DNA of 64,000 bases. Origin: Pseudomonas sp. MRSN 12121. Lineage in GTDB: Bacteria > Pseudomonadota > Gammaproteobacteria > Pseudomonadales > Pseudomonadaceae. The stretch's first letter is position 1; each line of letters starts with the position of its first letter. This document shows, piece after piece, positions 1 through 10,531 of this stretch. Location: contig NZ_CP010892.1 of NCBI RefSeq assembly GCF_000931465.1, positions 2,170,001-2,234,000 of the forward strand. Direction: 5' to 3'. Below the pieces are notes generated by a model. That model saw only the letters and a program-made list of their open reading frames with translations. It did not search any database and had not been told where the DNA came from. Made by a program: the position numbers and the translations under genes.

Positions 1-1047
1 CAGCAGCAGGATCAGGCTCGCGGAGAACAAGGCGAACGCCAGCGCCGCGCCCAGCCCGACACCCGCGGCGAAGCGCGCCTGGTGCGGGTTGCCGGCGCCC
101 AGGGCCTGGCCGACCCGCACCGTGACCGCCATGCCCAGGGAGTAAGGAATCATGAACAGCAGGGAACTGATGTTCAGGGCGATCTGGTGCCCGGCGACCA
201 CCGTGGCGCCGAGGCTGCCGATCAGCAGTGCAATCACCGCGAAGATGCTCGATTCGGCGAATACCGCGACGCCGATCGGCAGGCCCACGCCCAGCAGGCG
301 CTTGATCACCGCCCATTGCGGCCAGTCGAAACGCTTGAACAGCTGGCTGCTCTGGTAGGCCGGCGCCCAGCGGGTCCAGGCGGCCATGCCGAGCATCATT
401 GCCCACATGACGATGGCGGTGGCCCAGCCGCAACCGACGCCGCCCATGGCCGGCACGCCGAGATGGCCATAGATGAACACGTAGTTGATCGGAATGTTCA
501 GCGCCAGGCCGCACAGGCCCATGACCATGCTCGGCCGCGTGCGGCCCAGGGCGTCGCTGAAGCAGCGCAGGACGTAATACAGGGCCACGGCCGGCATGCC
601 GCTGGCGATGCCGTGCAGGTATTCCATGCAGGGGCCGATCAGTTCCGGGTCGACCTTCATCAGGTGCAGGATCGGTTCGGCGTTGACCAGGATCAGACTG
701 GCGCTCAGGCCGACTACCAGCGCCAGCCACAACGCCTGGCGCACCAGCGGGCCGATTTCGCCAAAGGTGCCGGCGCCGACCCGCTGGGCGACTTTCGGGG
801 TGGTGGCCAGCAGGGTGCCGGTCATCAGCAGGAACACCGGAATCCAGATCGAGTTACCCAGCGCGACCGCCGCCAGGTCCCGCGGGCTGACTCGTCCGGC
901 CATCACCGCATCGACGAAGCCCATGGCCGTGGTCGCCAGCTGCGCGATCATGATCGGCAGGGCCAGGGCCAGCAGGCTGCGCAATTCCAGGCGCACCCGG
1001 GCCGGGCGGTTGAGGGAGGAGGCGGGGGTATCGATCACGGAGTTCAC
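1..1047 (-). CDS. MATE family multidrug efflux transporter (NorM/PmpM-like), C-terminus cut by window edge
   Basis: Inner-membrane cation-coupled antiporter that would export drugs and dyes. Translating the reverse strand from a GTG at 1047 gives 349 codons open to base 1, so the C-terminal quarter is missing. The reading starts MNSVIDTPASSLNRPARVRL and runs into hydrophobic helices with MATE-typical stretches (IAQLATTAMGFVDAVMAG near residues 30-47, then LGNSIWIPVFLL, VVAGHQIALN, MIPYSLGMAVTVRVGQALG). It closely resembles PmpM of P. aeruginosa as I remember it, including an MNS start, which is why I chose this GTG. A second in-frame GTG lies five codons upstream and neither has a clear Shine-Dalgarno. 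It is divergent from pdxB. Confidence 0.88.
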   Translation of the reverse strand, partial: MNSVIDTPASSLNRPARVRLELRSLLALALPIMIAQLATTAMGFVDAVMAGRVSPRDLAAVALGNSIWIPVFLLMTGTLLATTPKVAQRVGAGTFGEIGPLVRQALWLALVVGLSASLILVNAEPILHLMKVDPELIGPCMEYLHGIASGMPAVALYYVLRCFSDALGRTRPSMVMGLCGLALNIPINYVFIYGHLGVPAMGGVGCGWATAIVMWAMMLGMAAWTRWAPAYQSSQLFKRFDWPQWAVIKRLLGVGLPIGVAVFAESSIFAVIALLIGSLGATVVAGHQIALNISSLLFMIPYSLGMAVTVRVGQALGAGNPHQARFAAGVGLGAALAFALFSASLILLL

Positions 1048-1226
1048 AGGCGAAGCGTCCACAGGGTTGATGCGCAGGGCGGCGTATTCTACGCGTTGAC
1101 GGATGGGTCAGGAAAAAACCTCTGTTGTCGATTTGTAAGCGCCGACAGCTGGCCCCGCGGCGGATTGCTCGCTGGCTCAATACGCTCATCTACGCCTAAA
1201 CTGCGGCACTGCGAAAGGAGCCTGCC

Positions 1227-2372
1227 ATGCTGATTGTTGCCGACGAAAATATTCCCCTGCTCGATGCCTTTTTTTCCGGTTTTGGCGAGATCCGCCGTTT
1301 CCCCGGGCGGGCCATCGACCGCGCCGCCATCGAGGGCGCCGATGTGTTGCTGGTGCGTTCGGTGACCCAGGTCAGCCGCGAGTTGCTCGAAGGCAGCCAG
1401 GTGCGTTTTGTCGGCACCTGCACCATCGGCACCGATCACCTGGACCTCGAGTACTTCGATGAGGCGGGCATTCGCTGGTCCAGTGCGCCGGGCTGTAATG
1501 CGCGCGGAGTAGTCGACTATGTGCTGGGCAGTTTGCTGACCCTGGCGGAAATCGAAGGCGTCGACCTGGCCCAACGCACTTACGGTGTGGTCGGCGCGGG
1601 TGAGGTCGGCGGGCGACTGATCGAGGTGTTGCGTGGCCTGGGCTGGAACGTCCTGGTCTGCGACCCGCCGCGGCAGGCGGCCGAGGAGGGCGACTATGTC
1701 AGCCTCGAGCAGATCCTCGCGCAGTGCGACGTGATCAGCCTGCACACCCCCCTGACCAAGGGAGGCGAGTTGCCGACCTGGCACCTGTTGGACAAGTCGA
1801 AACTGCGGCGCCTGCGCTCCGGCGCCTGGCTGATCAATGCCAGCCGCGGCGCGGTGGTGGATAACGCTGCCCTGCGCGAGGTGTTGCTGGAGCGCGAAGA
1901 CTTGCAGGCGGTCCTGGATGTCTGGGAGGGCGAGCCTCAGGTCGATGTGGCCCTGGCCGACCTGTGCGTGCTGGCGACGCCGCATATCGCTGGCTACAGC
2001 CTCGACGGCCGGCAGCGCGGTACGGCGCAGATCTATCAGGCGCTTTGCGATTTCCTTGGGCAGCCGCCGTCGATTCGCCTGCATGATCTGCTGCCGCGGC
2101 CATGGCTGGCGCAAGTGAGCCTCGATGCCGGCAGCGATCCGGCGTGGTCCTTGGCGACGATCTGCCGGGCCGTCTACGACCCGCGCCGCGACGATGCGGA
2201 TTTCCGCCGCAGCCTGGTGGGCAGCGTGGCCGAACAGCGCGCCGCATTCGACGCCTTGCGCAAGGGCTATCCGCCGCGTCGGGAAATCGACGGGCTGGCC
2301 GTGCATTTGCAAGGCGAGGCCGCCGGCCTGCAGCAGATCGTCACGGCCCTGGGAGCGGTGCTGGTGCGCTGA
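1227..2372 (+). CDS. pdxB: erythronate-4-phosphate dehydrogenase
   Basis: Oxidises 4-phosphoerythronate in the DXP-dependent pyridoxal-5-phosphate (vitamin B6) pathway, in the cytosol. The 381 residues match the family length. The N-terminus [20 protein letters not shown] is characteristic. The Rossmann glycine motif [12 protein letters not shown] lies near residue 118, the catalytic Arg in [13 protein letters not shown] near 206, and the catalytic His in ATPHIAGYS near 254, followed by the PdxB-specific C-terminal dimerisation region. The ATG is preceded by AAGGAG (about 1215). It is divergent from the MATE gene and convergent with the small gene at 2474-2653. The identification is firm. Confidence 0.96.
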   Translation: MLIVADENIPLLDAFFSGFGEIRRFPGRAIDRAAIEGADVLLVRSVTQVSRELLEGSQVRFVGTCTIGTDHLDLEYFDEAGIRWSSAPGCNARGVVDYVLGSLLTLAEIEGVDLAQRTYGVVGAGEVGGRLIEVLRGLGWNVLVCDPPRQAAEEGDYVSLEQILAQCDVISLHTPLTKGGELPTWHLLDKSKLRRLRSGAWLINASRGAVVDNAALREVLLEREDLQAVLDVWEGEPQVDVALADLCVLATPHIAGYSLDGRQRGTAQIYQALCDFLGQPPSIRLHDLLPRPWLAQVSLDAGSDPAWSLATICRAVYDPRRDDADFRRSLVGSVAEQRAAFDALRKGYPPRREIDGLAVHLQGEAAGLQQIVTALGAVLVR

Positions 2373-2426
2373 GCTATTGCTCCTTCGTGCCGCCTTCTGG
2401 CGTCGTGGAGGAGGAACGGCGGGCAT

Positions 2427-2451
2427 AAAAAACCCGGCGCCGGGGCCGGGT
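2427..2451 (-). terminator. intrinsic terminator for the small gene at 2474-2653
   Basis: Read on the minus strand, a CCCGGC...GCCGGG hairpin is followed by six T. The T run lies on the pdxB side, so it ends leftward transcription from the small gene; pdxB may share the hairpin with a poorer tail. Confidence 0.75.
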
Positions 2452-2473
2452 CAAGAGGACGTGAGGCTAGGTG

Positions 2474-2653
2474 TCAATCTTGCTGCGCAGGCTTGACCAG
2501 TCGCTTTTCCAGTTCGCGGCAGGCGTTCTGGATCATGTCTTCGGTGATCGGTACTTCGCGGCCCTGAGCGTCGATGATGGCGCATCCCAGAGACTGGTCG
2601 GGGTGGGTACGAATCACTTCAATCTTGTCATTGCTGCTCTGTTGCAAGGACAT
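2474..2653 (-). CDS. small conserved Pseudomonas protein (PA1571-type, tentative)
   Basis: A 59-residue soluble protein of unknown function, starting MSLQQSSNDKIEVIR and ending KRLVKPAQQD. The motif DAQGREVPITEDMIQNACRE dominates its middle. It resembles the short Pseudomonas proteins called the PA1571 family, but that match is from memory. I chose the ATG at 2653 rather than the one ten codons upstream because GAGGAG lies about 6 bases before it and the upstream residues are Arg-rich and unlike the rest. It has its own terminator. No catalytic or membrane signature is visible. Confidence 0.7.
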   Translation of the reverse strand: MSLQQSSNDKIEVIRTHPDQSLGCAIIDAQGREVPITEDMIQNACRELEKRLVKPAQQD

Positions 2654-2980
2654 GGCCTGTCTCCTCATCAGGTAGGGCGTCATCAGGTAGTGCGCTTACT
2701 TTAAAACCGCCAGGTGACCAAGCTGTGACAACTCCCTGCCGGGTTCACTGCGGCGTTTCGCATGAAGCATCAGTCCACCAGAAATGCCGGTGGAGTTCCA
2801 CTCGGAACTTAGACCAATAGCATCTAGGCTCTAGCGTCAGTGGACATAATTAACCTGACTCATTGTGATTCAGTTTGGTTCAAGCAAAATCAGCTTCCAG
2901 CAAAGTCGGGTCCCGGCCCGATTCCCCGCGGGGCCAGGCCGCGGTGGATGGTCCGGCCCGGCTCTCAGGTAGGTTCCCGA

Positions 2981-4753
2981 ATGAATGTCTTGCTCTCTTC
3001 GCGTCAACGCCGGGCGATCCGCCTGGCCAGCCGTTTCATCGCGCCTTATCGCTGGCAGGCCCTGGGCGCATTGCTGGCGCTGGTGGTGACCGTGGGCATC
3101 ACGCTGTCCATGGGGCAGGGTATCCGGCTGTTGGTCGATCGGGGTTTCATGACTGGTTCGCCGGACCTGCTCAACCAGTCCATCGGCCTGTTCCTGCTGC
3201 TGGTGGTGGGGCTCGCGGTGGGAACGTTCGTGCGTTTCTACCTGGTGTCGTGGATCGGCGAGCGCTGCGTGGCGGACATCCGTCGACAGGTGTTCAATCA
3301 CCTGATCTACCTGCATCCGGGCTTCTATGAGAACAACCGCAGCTCGGAGATCCAGTCGCGGCTGACCGCCGACACGACCTTGCTGCAGTCGGTGATCGGT
3401 TCGTCGCTGTCGCTGTTCTTGCGCAACGCGCTGATGGTGATCGGCGGCATCGTGCTGCTGTTCGTCACCAACCCCAAGCTCACCAGCATCGTGGTGATCG
3501 CCTTGCCCCTGGTCCTGGCGCCGATCCTGATTTTCGGGCGCCGGGTGCGCAACCTGTCGCGCCTGAGCCAGGACCGTATCGCCGATGTCGGCAGTTACGT
3601 GGCGGAAACCCTGGGGCAGATCAAGACGGTCCAGGCCTACAACCACCAGTCGCAGGACGAGCGACGTTTTGCCCTGACCGTGGAGGAGGCGTTCAACACG
3701 GCGCGGCGGCGCATCGTCCAGCGGGCGTGGTTGATTACCCTGGTGATCGTGCTGGTGTTGGGGGCGGTCGGGGTGATGCTCTGGGTCGGTGGCATGGATG
3801 TGATCGCCGGGCGCATTTCCAGTGGCGAACTGGCGGCCTTTGTCTTCTACAGCCTGATCGTCGGCAGTGCGTTCGGCACCCTCAGCGAGGTGATCGGTGA
3901 GTTGCAGCGCGCCGCGGGTGCGGCGGAGCGGATTGCCGAACTGCTGCGCTCGGAAAGCCTGATCCAGCCACCCAGCGAGGGGCTGCTGGCCTTGCCCGAG
4001 CGGGTGCGGGGCGAGCTGGTGATGGAAAACCTGCGTTTTTCCTACCCCTCGCGTCCGGACACTTATGCCGTCGATGGCCTGAGCCTGAGCGTCCGCGAGG
4101 GCGAAACCCTGGCGCTGGTCGGGCCGTCGGGGGCCGGTAAATCGACCATCTACGACCTGCTGCTGCGGTTCTACGACCCGGAGCAGGGGCGCATCCTGCT
4201 CGACGGCGTGCCCGTGACCCGCCTCGACCCTCAGGCGCTGCGCCGCTGTTTTGCCCTGGTCTCGCAAAACCCGGCGCTGTTCTTCGGCAGCATCGAGGAG
4301 AACATTCGCTATGGCCAGCCGTCGGCCACGGCCGAGCAGGTCAGGGAGGCGGCCAGGATCGCCCATGCCCATGAGTTCATCGAGAGGATGCCCCAGGGTT
4401 ACCAGACCCATCTGGGCGAAGGTGGACAGGGGCTTTCCGGCGGCCAGCGCCAGCGCCTGGCGATTGCCCGGGCGCTGCTGGTGGATGCGCCGATCCTGTT
4501 GCTGGACGAAGCCACCAGCGCCCTGGATGCCCAGAGCGAGCATCTGATCCAGCAAGCCTTGCCCAGCCTGATGCACAACCGCACCACCCTGGTGATCGCC
4601 CATCGCCTGGCCACGGTGAAGAACGCCGACCGGATCGCGGTAATGGATCAAGGCCGGCTGGTGGCCGTGGGCACTCACCAGGAACTGATCGCCAGCAATT
4701 CACTGTATGCGCGCCTGGCGGCGTTGCAGTTCGACCAGCCGGCGTCCTCCTGA
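2981..4753 (+). CDS. ABC exporter, fused permease/ATPase (MsbA-related)
   Basis: Half-size ABC exporter of 590 residues that would work as a homodimer in the inner membrane, exporting a lipid or hydrophobic compound; the substrate cannot be read from sequence. Residues 1-310 hold the six-helix ABC transmembrane domain. The nucleotide-binding domain follows, with Walker A GPSGAGKST, signature LSGGQRQRLAIARALL, Walker B ILLLDEATSALD and the switch His in VIAHRLATV. The frame is open upstream to about 2840, but the first 47 codons are Pro/Arg-rich and unlike the family, so I start at ATG 2981. The roughly 300 bases before it hold no other gene. It is convergent with slt across a shared terminator. 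Confidence 0.88.
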   Translation: MNVLLSSRQRRAIRLASRFIAPYRWQALGALLALVVTVGITLSMGQGIRLLVDRGFMTGSPDLLNQSIGLFLLLVVGLAVGTFVRFYLVSWIGERCVADIRRQVFNHLIYLHPGFYENNRSSEIQSRLTADTTLLQSVIGSSLSLFLRNALMVIGGIVLLFVTNPKLTSIVVIALPLVLAPILIFGRRVRNLSRLSQDRIADVGSYVAETLGQIKTVQAYNHQSQDERRFALTVEEAFNTARRRIVQRAWLITLVIVLVLGAVGVMLWVGGMDVIAGRISSGELAAFVFYSLIVGSAFGTLSEVIGELQRAAGAAERIAELLRSESLIQPPSEGLLALPERVRGELVMENLRFSYPSRPDTYAVDGLSLSVREGETLALVGPSGAGKSTIYDLLLRFYDPEQGRILLDGVPVTRLDPQALRRCFALVSQNPALFFGSIEENIRYGQPSATAEQVREAARIAHAHEFIERMPQGYQTHLGEGGQGLSGGQRQRLAIARALLVDAPILLLDEATSALDAQSEHLIQQALPSLMHNRTTLVIAHRLATVKNADRIAVMDQGRLVAVGTHQELIASNSLYARLAALQFDQPASS

Positions 4754-4788
4754 GGCGAAGGTGTCGGTCTGCCCGGCCGCCGGAAACA

Positions 4789-4818
4789 AAAATGCCCGCA
4801 TCGTCGCGGGCATTTTCA
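4789..4818. terminator. bidirectional intrinsic terminator
   Basis: AATGCCCGC and GCGGGCATT form a 9-bp stem around ATCGTC, with A-rich sequence on the left and T-rich sequence on the right. It separates the convergent ABC exporter and slt genes. Confidence 0.85.
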
Positions 4819-4832
4819 TTGGGCGCTAGCGC

Positions 4833-6761
4833 CTACAGATCGTCGAAATAGCGTTCATGCCAATCTACCAGTGGCTGCGGCGAATTGAGCTTCTGGCCGT
4901 AGATCACCGAATAGGACAGCACGTTCTGCACGTATTGGCGGGTTTCGTCGAACGGGATGCTTTCCACCCAGACGTCGAAACTCAGGTGGTCGGCGCCCCG
5001 CAGCCACTGGCGCACACGGCCCGGGCCGGCGTTGTAAGCGGCGGACGCGAGCACCCGGTTGCCATTGAACTGGCTGTGCACCTGGCTCAGGTAGGCGGCG
5101 CCGAGCTGGATGTTCTTGTCCGGGTCCAGCACCTGCTGCGGCGAGGCCAGCGGAATGCTGAACTTGCGCGCGGTTTCCTTGGCGGTGCCGGGCATCAGTT
5201 GCATCAGGCCGGCCGCGCCCACCCCGGAGCGGGCATCGTCCATGAACGCGCTTTCCTGGCGGGTAATGGCGAACACCCAGCTCGAGTGCAGGCCGCGGAC
5301 CTTGGCTTCGCGCACCAGGGTGTCGCGGTGGGCCATCGGGAAGCGGATGTCCAGGTCGTCCCAGTATTTCGCCTGGCTGATGGTGCGGATCGCCGGGAAG
5401 TACCATTTCAGGTCGTAGGCCAGCTTGGCCTGGGCGACCATTTCGTCGCGGTTGAAGTGGCGGCTGACGTGGTACCACTCGCGACGGCCATCGACGATCT
5501 GGCCCCGGGCATGGAATTCCAGGGCCCGACGCACGCCCGGTGTATTGCGTACCTTGTTGATCACTTGCTGGCTGAGCATCAGCGGCTTGTTGTTCAACTG
5601 ATACGGCAACTGGGTGCGGTCGGCGGCGAGGAAACCGTAGAAGTCGCGCTCGTTGGCCAGGCCTTTATAGAGAGCCTGGGCCTGTGGGTTCTGCGGTTCG
5701 GCCAGCTCCAGGCTGCGAGCCTGCCAATAGCGCCAGCGGTTGGTGGTGGCGAGATCCTGGGGCAGCTTGCGGGTCAACTGGTAAGCATCTTCCCAGCGGG
5801 CCAGGCGCAGCAGCAGGCGCAGGCGCCACTCGGAAACCGTGTTGTCGCGCAGCTCGGGGTCGTATTGGGTCATCACGTCCAAGCCGCGGCTGTCGAAGCG
5901 CCGTGCCAGGGTCAGGCCGATTTCCCGGGCGATCGCCACTTTTTCGTCACGCGAGAAATGCATGCTGCTGGCATAGCCGTCGAGCAGGGCCATGGCCCTG
6001 TCCGGGTCCTGGCGAGCCAGGCGGCGCAGGCCCAGGCCGACCACGTCGGACATGGCTTCGCTGGCCGGGGTGAAGCGCGAAGGCTGGCTGAGCAGTTCGG
6101 GCTTCTGCGCGACATCGATCAACAGCCGACCCTGGGGGGCGAGGGTGCTCATACCTTTGACCAGGCTGTTGGCCAGCGCGTAGTTGCGCGCTTCGGCGGC
6201 CAGTTTGGCGCGCTGCCAGCGTTTCTGCTCGGTCAACTGGCCTTCGGCAGCCCATTGCGCGAACAGCGCGTCGCAGGTGGCTGGCAGGGATTTGCCGCTC
6301 AGCCACAGCTTGTCGGTGGCGGCGTAGCCTTCAGCCTTGAGGTTGTGGCCCAGCTGATATTGCGCGTTCAGGCAATCCAGCTCGGTGAAGTTGAGCTTGG
6401 GGTCGTAGTACTTGACGAAGGTGGCCCAGTCACCGCGTTCGGCCAGCCAGCGCAGCCAGCGCAGTTTCATCCAGTTGGCCTGGGGCAGGTCGCCGTGCTC
6501 GCCGAGGAACTTCTCGATCTCGGCATTGCTGGCCGTCTTGAGCCGGGCAGTCAGCTCGTCATAGGCCAGGTAGGGCTCGAGCGGGTAGTCCGCCAGTGCC
6601 TGGCTGTAGCGGAAATACGGCCCGGAGTCGCCCTTGGCCAGGGCGCGCTTGGCTTCATCGTAGTATTGACGCTGGAGGGTGAGGTCCGCGGCCTGCGCAG
6701 AGTGCACGGCAGAGGCTGAAAGAAGCAGGCAGGAAAAAAGATTGAAAAGGCGACTGCGCAT
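4833..6761 (-). CDS. slt: soluble lytic murein transglycosylase
   Basis: Periplasmic enzyme that cleaves the MurNAc-GlcNAc bond to 1,6-anhydromuropeptides during peptidoglycan turnover. The 642-residue product starts MRSRLFNLFSCLLLSASA, a Sec signal peptide probably cleaved after HSAQA. A long alpha-helical superhelical region follows, as in Slt70. The C-terminal SLT domain has the catalytic Glu in TRQESAFMDD, then GAAGLMQLMPGTAKETA and the AYNAGPGRVRQW motif. The frame also has starts 8 and 16 codons upstream, but the signal peptide begins cleanly at 6761. NagZ, encoded in this window, acts later in the same recycling route. Confidence 0.93.
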   Translation of the reverse strand: MRSRLFNLFSCLLLSASAVHSAQAADLTLQRQYYDEAKRALAKGDSGPYFRYSQALADYPLEPYLAYDELTARLKTASNAEIEKFLGEHGDLPQANWMKLRWLRWLAERGDWATFVKYYDPKLNFTELDCLNAQYQLGHNLKAEGYAATDKLWLSGKSLPATCDALFAQWAAEGQLTEQKRWQRAKLAAEARNYALANSLVKGMSTLAPQGRLLIDVAQKPELLSQPSRFTPASEAMSDVVGLGLRRLARQDPDRAMALLDGYASSMHFSRDEKVAIAREIGLTLARRFDSRGLDVMTQYDPELRDNTVSEWRLRLLLRLARWEDAYQLTRKLPQDLATTNRWRYWQARSLELAEPQNPQAQALYKGLANERDFYGFLAADRTQLPYQLNNKPLMLSQQVINKVRNTPGVRRALEFHARGQIVDGRREWYHVSRHFNRDEMVAQAKLAYDLKWYFPAIRTISQAKYWDDLDIRFPMAHRDTLVREAKVRGLHSSWVFAITRQESAFMDDARSGVGAAGLMQLMPGTAKETARKFSIPLASPQQVLDPDKNIQLGAAYLSQVHSQFNGNRVLASAAYNAGPGRVRQWLRGADHLSFDVWVESIPFDETRQYVQNVLSYSVIYGQKLNSPQPLVDWHERYFDDL

Positions 6762-6974
6762 GAGACATCCGTGCAGAGAAATCATGACAAGTGCCGACGA
6801 GGCCAACACTGATTGTTCCCTAGCTTAGCCTTTTGCCAGCAACGGGTGAAAGCTTTGCCCGTCTCTCGCCGCCAGTTCGCGGCAAATGTTGTTCCGGGTG
6901 CTTCAGAGGCGAAAATGCCGGCCTTATGGGGCCTCAACTCAGGTAGAATGCGCGCCCGGTTTTTGGAGAAGCTC

Positions 6975-8894
<1,920 letters not shown>

Positions 8895-8910
8895 GTGACC
8901 TGGTGGCAAT

Positions 8911-8942
8911 AAAAAAGCCCGACATCGATGTCGGGCTTTTTT
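8911..8942. terminator. bidirectional intrinsic terminator
   Basis: A perfect palindrome AAAAAAGCCCGACATCGATG and its complement form a strong hairpin with A/T tails on both sides, between the convergent uup and universal stress genes. Confidence 0.9.
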
Positions 8943-8984
8943 ATAGGGAGGGGTGGTAAGCGCAGGGGCTTGCCGTCGATGGGT

Positions 8985-9422
8985 TCAGCGTTTGACCAGG
9001 TGCACGGCCAATACGTCGCAGGGTGCACCGTGCAGCACGTCGTTGGCGGTCGAGCCCAGCAGCAGGGCCAGGCCATGGCGACCATGGCTGCCGACCACGA
9101 TCAGGTCGCACTCCTGTTCCTTGGCCAGATGATGGATTTCCTGGCGTGGCTGGCCATAGGTCAGGTGGCTGTATTCCTTGGACAGCTCAGGGTATTTGGT
9201 GATGAGGCGATCGAGGCGTTCCTTGGCCTGGTCGAACTGTTGCTGTTGCAATTGGGACAGGTCCATCGGTACGTCGCCGCCGAACGCCATGGCCATCGGT
9301 TCGACAATGTGCACCAGGGACAATTTGGCGCCGTTGCTGACCGAGAGCTCGCGAGCCCGGTGAATAACAGGATCGCACTCTTCGGTTAGATCTACGGCGA
9401 CCAGAATATGGTGGTAGGGCAT
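8985..9422 (-). CDS. universal stress protein, UspA family
   Basis: Small cytosolic stress protein of 145 residues with the UspA alpha/beta fold. The first strand MPYHHILVAVDLTEECDPV and the ATP-type loop VVGSHGRHGLALLLGSTAND (a G-2x-G-9x-G-S/T-N motif) are intact, so it probably binds ATP. The start has an excellent AGGAGGAG eight bases upstream. It corresponds in position to PA3017 of P. aeruginosa, close to fadBA. Its exact role is not visible; relatives protect against respiratory arrest, oxidative and stationary-phase stress. Confidence 0.93.
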   Translation of the reverse strand: MPYHHILVAVDLTEECDPVIHRARELSVSNGAKLSLVHIVEPMAMAFGGDVPMDLSQLQQQQFDQAKERLDRLITKYPELSKEYSHLTYGQPRQEIHHLAKEQECDLIVVGSHGRHGLALLLGSTANDVLHGAPCDVLAVHLVKR

Positions 9423-9526
9423 GAGGTGCTCCTCCTGAGGATTGCAATAGCTTCAAGTATGGCTGGTTTCAAGCGGATTGGTTCCGACCTGGATCAATCG
9501 GCTCGTCAAGAATCGGGAGTACAGAT

Positions 9527-9964
9527 ATGACGGTCTGGATAGTGGTGTCAATCCTCGCGCTGGTGTTGAGCCCGCTGGCATGGTTGCGTCCGTCGCGCCG
9601 CCAGAGCGGGCAGATAGCCCTGCGCATGGAGGCGCGACGCATGGGGTTGGCCATGCAATTGGCGCCCCAGGAGTGGCCGCACTGGATGGTTCCGCAGCCG
9701 CCGAACCCCTGTGCGCAGTACCACCGGCCGCGGCGCAGTGCGCAGGCGGCCTGCTGGGTCTATTGGCAAAGCGCGCCGGGCGTGTGGGTCAACCAGTGGC
9801 GGGAAGAATGCGAGGACGCGGCCTTGCTCGAGCAGTTCCGAACACTGCCCGCCAATGTGTTCAAGATCGAGGCTGATCGGCAGATGGTCGTCTTGTATTG
9901 GGGTGAGCGGGGCGAAGCCAGTGTTTTGCAAGACATTGCCGCGGTACTCAAGGCCCTGGCATGA
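9527..9964 (+). CDS. hypothetical membrane-anchored protein
   Basis: A 145-residue protein with one N-terminal transmembrane helix (MTVWIVVSILALVLSPLAWL) followed by an Arg-rich flank (RPSRRQ), giving an N-out or signal-anchor topology with a soluble tail. The tail has a Trp/Pro-rich middle (QEWPHWMVPQPPNPCAQYHR) and ends EASVLQDIAAVLKALA. I do not recognise a family. It lies between the universal stress gene and fadBA, as does an uncharacterised gene in other pseudomonads. The ATG at 9527 follows CGGGAGTACAGAT. Confidence 0.7.
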   Translation: MTVWIVVSILALVLSPLAWLRPSRRQSGQIALRMEARRMGLAMQLAPQEWPHWMVPQPPNPCAQYHRPRRSAQAACWVYWQSAPGVWVNQWREECEDAALLEQFRTLPANVFKIEADRQMVVLYWGERGEASVLQDIAAVLKALA

Positions 9965-10011
9965 GGCACTTCTGCGCTGCAATGGCGCAGAAGCAGTGAA
10001 CCGCGGGCAAT

Positions 10012-10034
10012 AAAAAGCCCGACAGAGTCGGGCT
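10012..10034 (-). terminator. orphan minus-strand intrinsic terminator
   Basis: AGCCCGAC / GTCGGGCT form an 8-bp stem with an AGA loop. The T run (TTTTTATT) exists only when read on the minus strand, yet no minus-strand gene precedes it within 500 bases. On the plus strand the hairpin is followed by GGGGTTGG, a poor terminator for the 9527-9964 gene. Confidence 0.6.
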
Positions 10035-10290
10035 GGGGTTGGCCAGGCAGGCCGGTAAATCCTGTTGATCCCTTTGTTCCGGGGTGTGACCGGATAAATA
10101 TGCCGTGATCTTACGCCTGGTTTTCGCTCGGCGTGTTCCATTTTTGCTCTAAGGTTGTGCCAGCGTAGTCGCGAGGCGTCTGCGGATGCGGTGTATTAGG
10201 GCGATTTTTCTAAAGATTGATCCTATGAATGTCGTGGAATGTGCGTGGGATATCGATGGCGCTGCCGGCCTGGAGTGACCGCGAAGTCGC

Positions 10291-10300
10291 GTTTCAAACA
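10291..10300. promoter_or_regulatory. possible PsrA operator half-site upstream of fadB
   Basis: GTTTCAAACA here is identical to ten bases inside the psrA operator (21012-21021). It sits 14 bases before a TTGACA hexamer. PsrA is known in P. aeruginosa to repress fadBA and release it with long-chain fatty acids; binding here is inferred. Confidence 0.4.
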
Positions 10301-10531
10301 GCCTTTTGGGCGATTGACAATTGTCGGATTTTCCGTGAATGTGGCGTACCCAAATCAAACGGGCGTATGAATTGAGCGTTTGTATTAGCTGAGCGCTCCT
10401 ACAGAATCCCGACTATCGCGTTGGCGGGTGTGCCTGGCGGATTGGCGTAGCATCGATGGAAACGTCGCTGTCGAGCCAGAAGTTAGCGTCCGACGTGTAC
10501 TGTTCAGCTTCCATATCGTGGAGATCAGTTG

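Larger units (their letters stand above)
9965..10531. other. 567-base intergenic region upstream of fadB
   Basis: No convincing protein gene. It holds a minus-strand hairpin terminator near its left end (10012-10034), a PsrA-like half palindrome at 10291-10300, a TTGACA hexamer at 10314-10319, and AT-richer DNA at 10180-10390 that probably contains the fadBA promoter. A 69-codon minus-strand frame at 10149-10358 has no family features and is not called. Confidence 0.6.

Noticed and set aside
2840..2980. N-terminal extension of the ABC exporter (47 codons)
   Set aside because: Starts at a GTG without SD, Pro/Arg-rich and unlike the family; ATG 2981 is the natural start.
10149..10358. 69-codon minus-strand gene upstream of fadB
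   Set aside because: No RBS, no recognisable motif, basic composition typical of a chance frame in intergenic DNA.
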